From the NCBI GenBank assembly GCA_030698405.1, contig JAUYMU010000002.1, positions 22,233 to 86,232 on the forward strand: DNA of 64,000 nucleotides. The letters run 5' to 3'. The notes under the pieces were generated by a model. The model did no database searches, was not told the DNA's origin, and saw only the letters and a program-made list of their open reading frames with translations. Made by a program: the position numbers and the translations under genes. Positions 61,984 through 64,000 of this stretch are shown here, in pieces. Source of the stretch: Bacteroidota bacterium (lineage in GTDB: Bacteria; Bacteroidota; Bacteroidia; Bacteroidales; Prolixibacteraceae). How positions within the stretch are numbered: the first letter of the stretch is position 1; the number at the start of each line of letters is the position of its first letter.

Positions 61984-64000
61984 CTACCAATCGCACCATA
62001 CTGGAATTGAAACGTGGTTATGCGGTCAGGATGCTTTTTCAGCATCCGTCTACCAATCGCACCATACTGGAATTGAAACAACCAAATTTGGCCGTAATAA
62101 GGGAAAGAAAGTTTCTACCAATCGCACCATACTGGAATTGAAACTTGACAATGAAGGAGCAAAAACCGGTCAATAAAACTACCAATCGCACCATACTGGA
62201 ATTGAAACGAATTAAAAACGCTGCCGGAGCCTGTTCCGATGGCGCCTACCAATCGCACCATACTGGAATTGAAACTGCGCAGCGGGTTGCAGAAATACTT
62301 ACCTTATTTCTACCAATCGCACCATACTGGAATTGAAACTGCCGATACTGAAGGGCACAATTTCCGGCAGGCATTATCTACCAATCGCACCATACTGGAA
62401 TTGAAACTCGTTAATGGTGTAGATACTTATTCGCTGACTAACGGCTACCAATCGCACCATACTGGAATTGAAACTACCAACAAACACATTATGAGTATAG
62501 CCAACAATCTACCAATCGCACCATACTGGAATTGAAACGTTGAAATTACAGCTTTTTGGAGATGCCGCTTATCTACCAATCGCACCATACTGGAATTGAA
62601 ACGGCATTGAGAATGCAACGCGGAGCAAACGTGGAATCAACTACCAATCGCACCATACTGGAATTGAAACATTTATGGGAAAGGGTAATGAAATCCCCCT
62701 TTATTAACTACCAATCGCACCATACTGGAATTGAAACAGAAAGGAACTTTTGTTTTGATTGTGTCAGAAAACTACCAATCGCACCATACTGGAATTGAAA
62801 CAGAGATTCAATTATTTTGTTACCACTCAAACCGATCTACCAATCGCACCATACTGGAATTGAAACTATAGTGAGGATGTTTTCAAACTCGAAAATGACG
62901 GTTCCTACCAATCGCACCATACTGGAATTGAAACAAACTTCAGGAATAGCGATATAATTAACCGCAGTCTACCAATCGCACCATACTGGAATTGAAACTC
63001 GGCAAAAGTGCTACAAACAAAATTTTAAATTTCCTACCAATCGCACCATACTGGAATTGAAACTTCGTTTTTTGGGTTAATCCCGATATGCTTAAAAGCT
63101 ACCAATCGCACCATACTGGAATTGAAACAATAATGCGGAATTCATCCGCAATATTGAGGGCTTTGACTACCAATCGCACCATACTGGAATTGAAACAAGT
63201 CAATGCGAAGAGGTAATAAACCCATCTGAGCTACCAATCGCACCATACTGGAATTGAAACTGCCGACCGCTCGCTGTTTGGTGGCTCGCACTATTCTACC
63301 AATCGCACCATACTGGAATTGAAACTAACATTTTATCGCCGCCTGTTGGTTGCAGGTTGCGCTACCAATCGCACCATACTGGAATTGAAACTGGAACCAG
63401 GTTTCGGCTACTGGCCGCGCTTTGGCTACCAATCGCACCATACTGGAATTGAAACCAGTTAGCCAGTGCCGCCACCTACCTTATTTTTTCTACCAATCGC
63501 ACCATACTGGAATTGAAACACCTTAACCGGTCAGTACATTTACATGAACGAAAACTACCAATCGCACCATACTGGAATTGAAACCGAGGCGGCAATCAGG
63601 GTTTCCAGTTCGCGTTCGCTACCAATCGCACCATACTGGAATTGAAACCCGTATATGGAGTGATTGATCATATCGCACAGCCCTACCAATCGCACCATAC
63701 TGGAATTGAAACTGCTTCTCCTCCTGAGAGAATAAAAGATCCACCAGCTACCAATCGCACCATACTGGAATTGAAACTCGCAAAATCTGCTCTGTTCTCT
63801 AACCTCACTGCCCTACCAATCGCACCATACTGGAATTGAAACTGAAACACCATAACTGCCAGTTGTAAATATAGAAGATCTACCAATCGCACCATACTGG
63901 AATTGAAACTCGAACATTGGGAACATTATATGTTATGGGCAAACTACCAATCGCACCATACTGGAATTGAAACCAGTTAGCCAGTGCCGCCACCTACCTT
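61984..64000 (+). CRISPR. Type I-B CRISPR array, 31 repeats, continues past window
   Basis: The 30-bp repeat starts CTACCAATCG and ends TGGAATTGAAAC. I count 31 copies from 61984 to 63944, without a variant that I could see, separated by spacers of about 33-39 bases. Thirty spacers are complete and one is cut by the window end. The repeat end ATTGAAAC fits the 8-base 5' handle left by Cas6 in I-B systems, so the array is read on the plus strand away from cas2 and the leader. Spacer 23 (63456-63489) and the last spacer (from 63974) start with the same 27 bases. Confidence 0.98.

Noticed and set aside
62145..62798. Open frames reading through the CRISPR array
   Set aside because: They consist of translated repeats (YQSHHTGIET, TNRTILELK) and spacers.

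Overview
The window looks like chromosome of an AT-rich Bacteroidota bacterium. Marinilabiliales/Prolixibacteraceae-like is my guess, not a demonstrated assignment. The grounds are a TonB-dependent metal receptor with a small Cys-rich HYC_CC_PP-like partner, a GT4 glycosyltransferase paired with a GH57 protein, a Bacteroidota-style tyrosine recombinase, an HU-like protein of the Bacteroidota type, and promoters of the TTG-N19-TAnnTTTG form.

Bases 1 to 12000 are ordinary chromosome. They hold a partial slyD, aroC, a hicB-hicA toxin-antitoxin pair, a minus-strand run (HYC_CC_PP-like protein, TonB receptor, HMA protein, TerB-like protein, dicarboxylate symporter), trxB-ridA, and a glycosyltransferase/GH57 pair. 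A tRNA-Pro(GGG) gene closes this part.

Bases 12062 to 42654 form an integrated island of 30.6 kb. It is bounded by a perfect 19-bp direct repeat of the tRNA-Pro 3' end and starts with a tyrosine integrase. It carries an AbiE-like toxin-antitoxin pair with duplicated operators and a frameshifted relaxase. A DUF4062/ATPase gene has had a 252-bp internal segment flipped. Next is a minus-strand block: SNF2 helicase, AlbA/ATPase regulator, large N6-adenine methylase, DUF6088/AbiEii pair, and a 1998-residue DEAD helicase with a DUF1998-type end. This block has parts like DISARM, Druantia and BREX but matches none of them exactly. It is the best candidate for an undescribed defence system. Decayed genes (phosphatase, histidine kinase) and small unknown genes fill the rest.

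Bases 42935 to 64000 are a type I-B CRISPR-Cas locus in the order cas6, cas8b, cas7, cas5, cas3, cas4, cas1, cas2. It is followed by a leader and an array of 31 visible repeats that runs off the window. The cas operon is opened up by more than ten non-cas genes: a pRiA4b ORF-3-like protein, a REP-associated transposase, an HU-like protein, a UPF0158 protein, a SWIM zinc-finger protein and its SWIM-less relative, and three copies of a four-helix-bundle gene. Two repeat systems run through it. One is a set of REP-like palindromes, one of which sits inside the transposase gene. The other is GATTGA nonamer tracts that flank each four-helix-bundle gene in inverted orientation.

Together, the island (modification/helicase block plus toxin-antitoxin modules) and the neighbouring CRISPR locus make about 52 kb of contiguous defence-related DNA. 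It shows clear signs of rearrangement: att repeats, an inversion, frameshifts, a duplicated spacer and tandem-repeat linkers.
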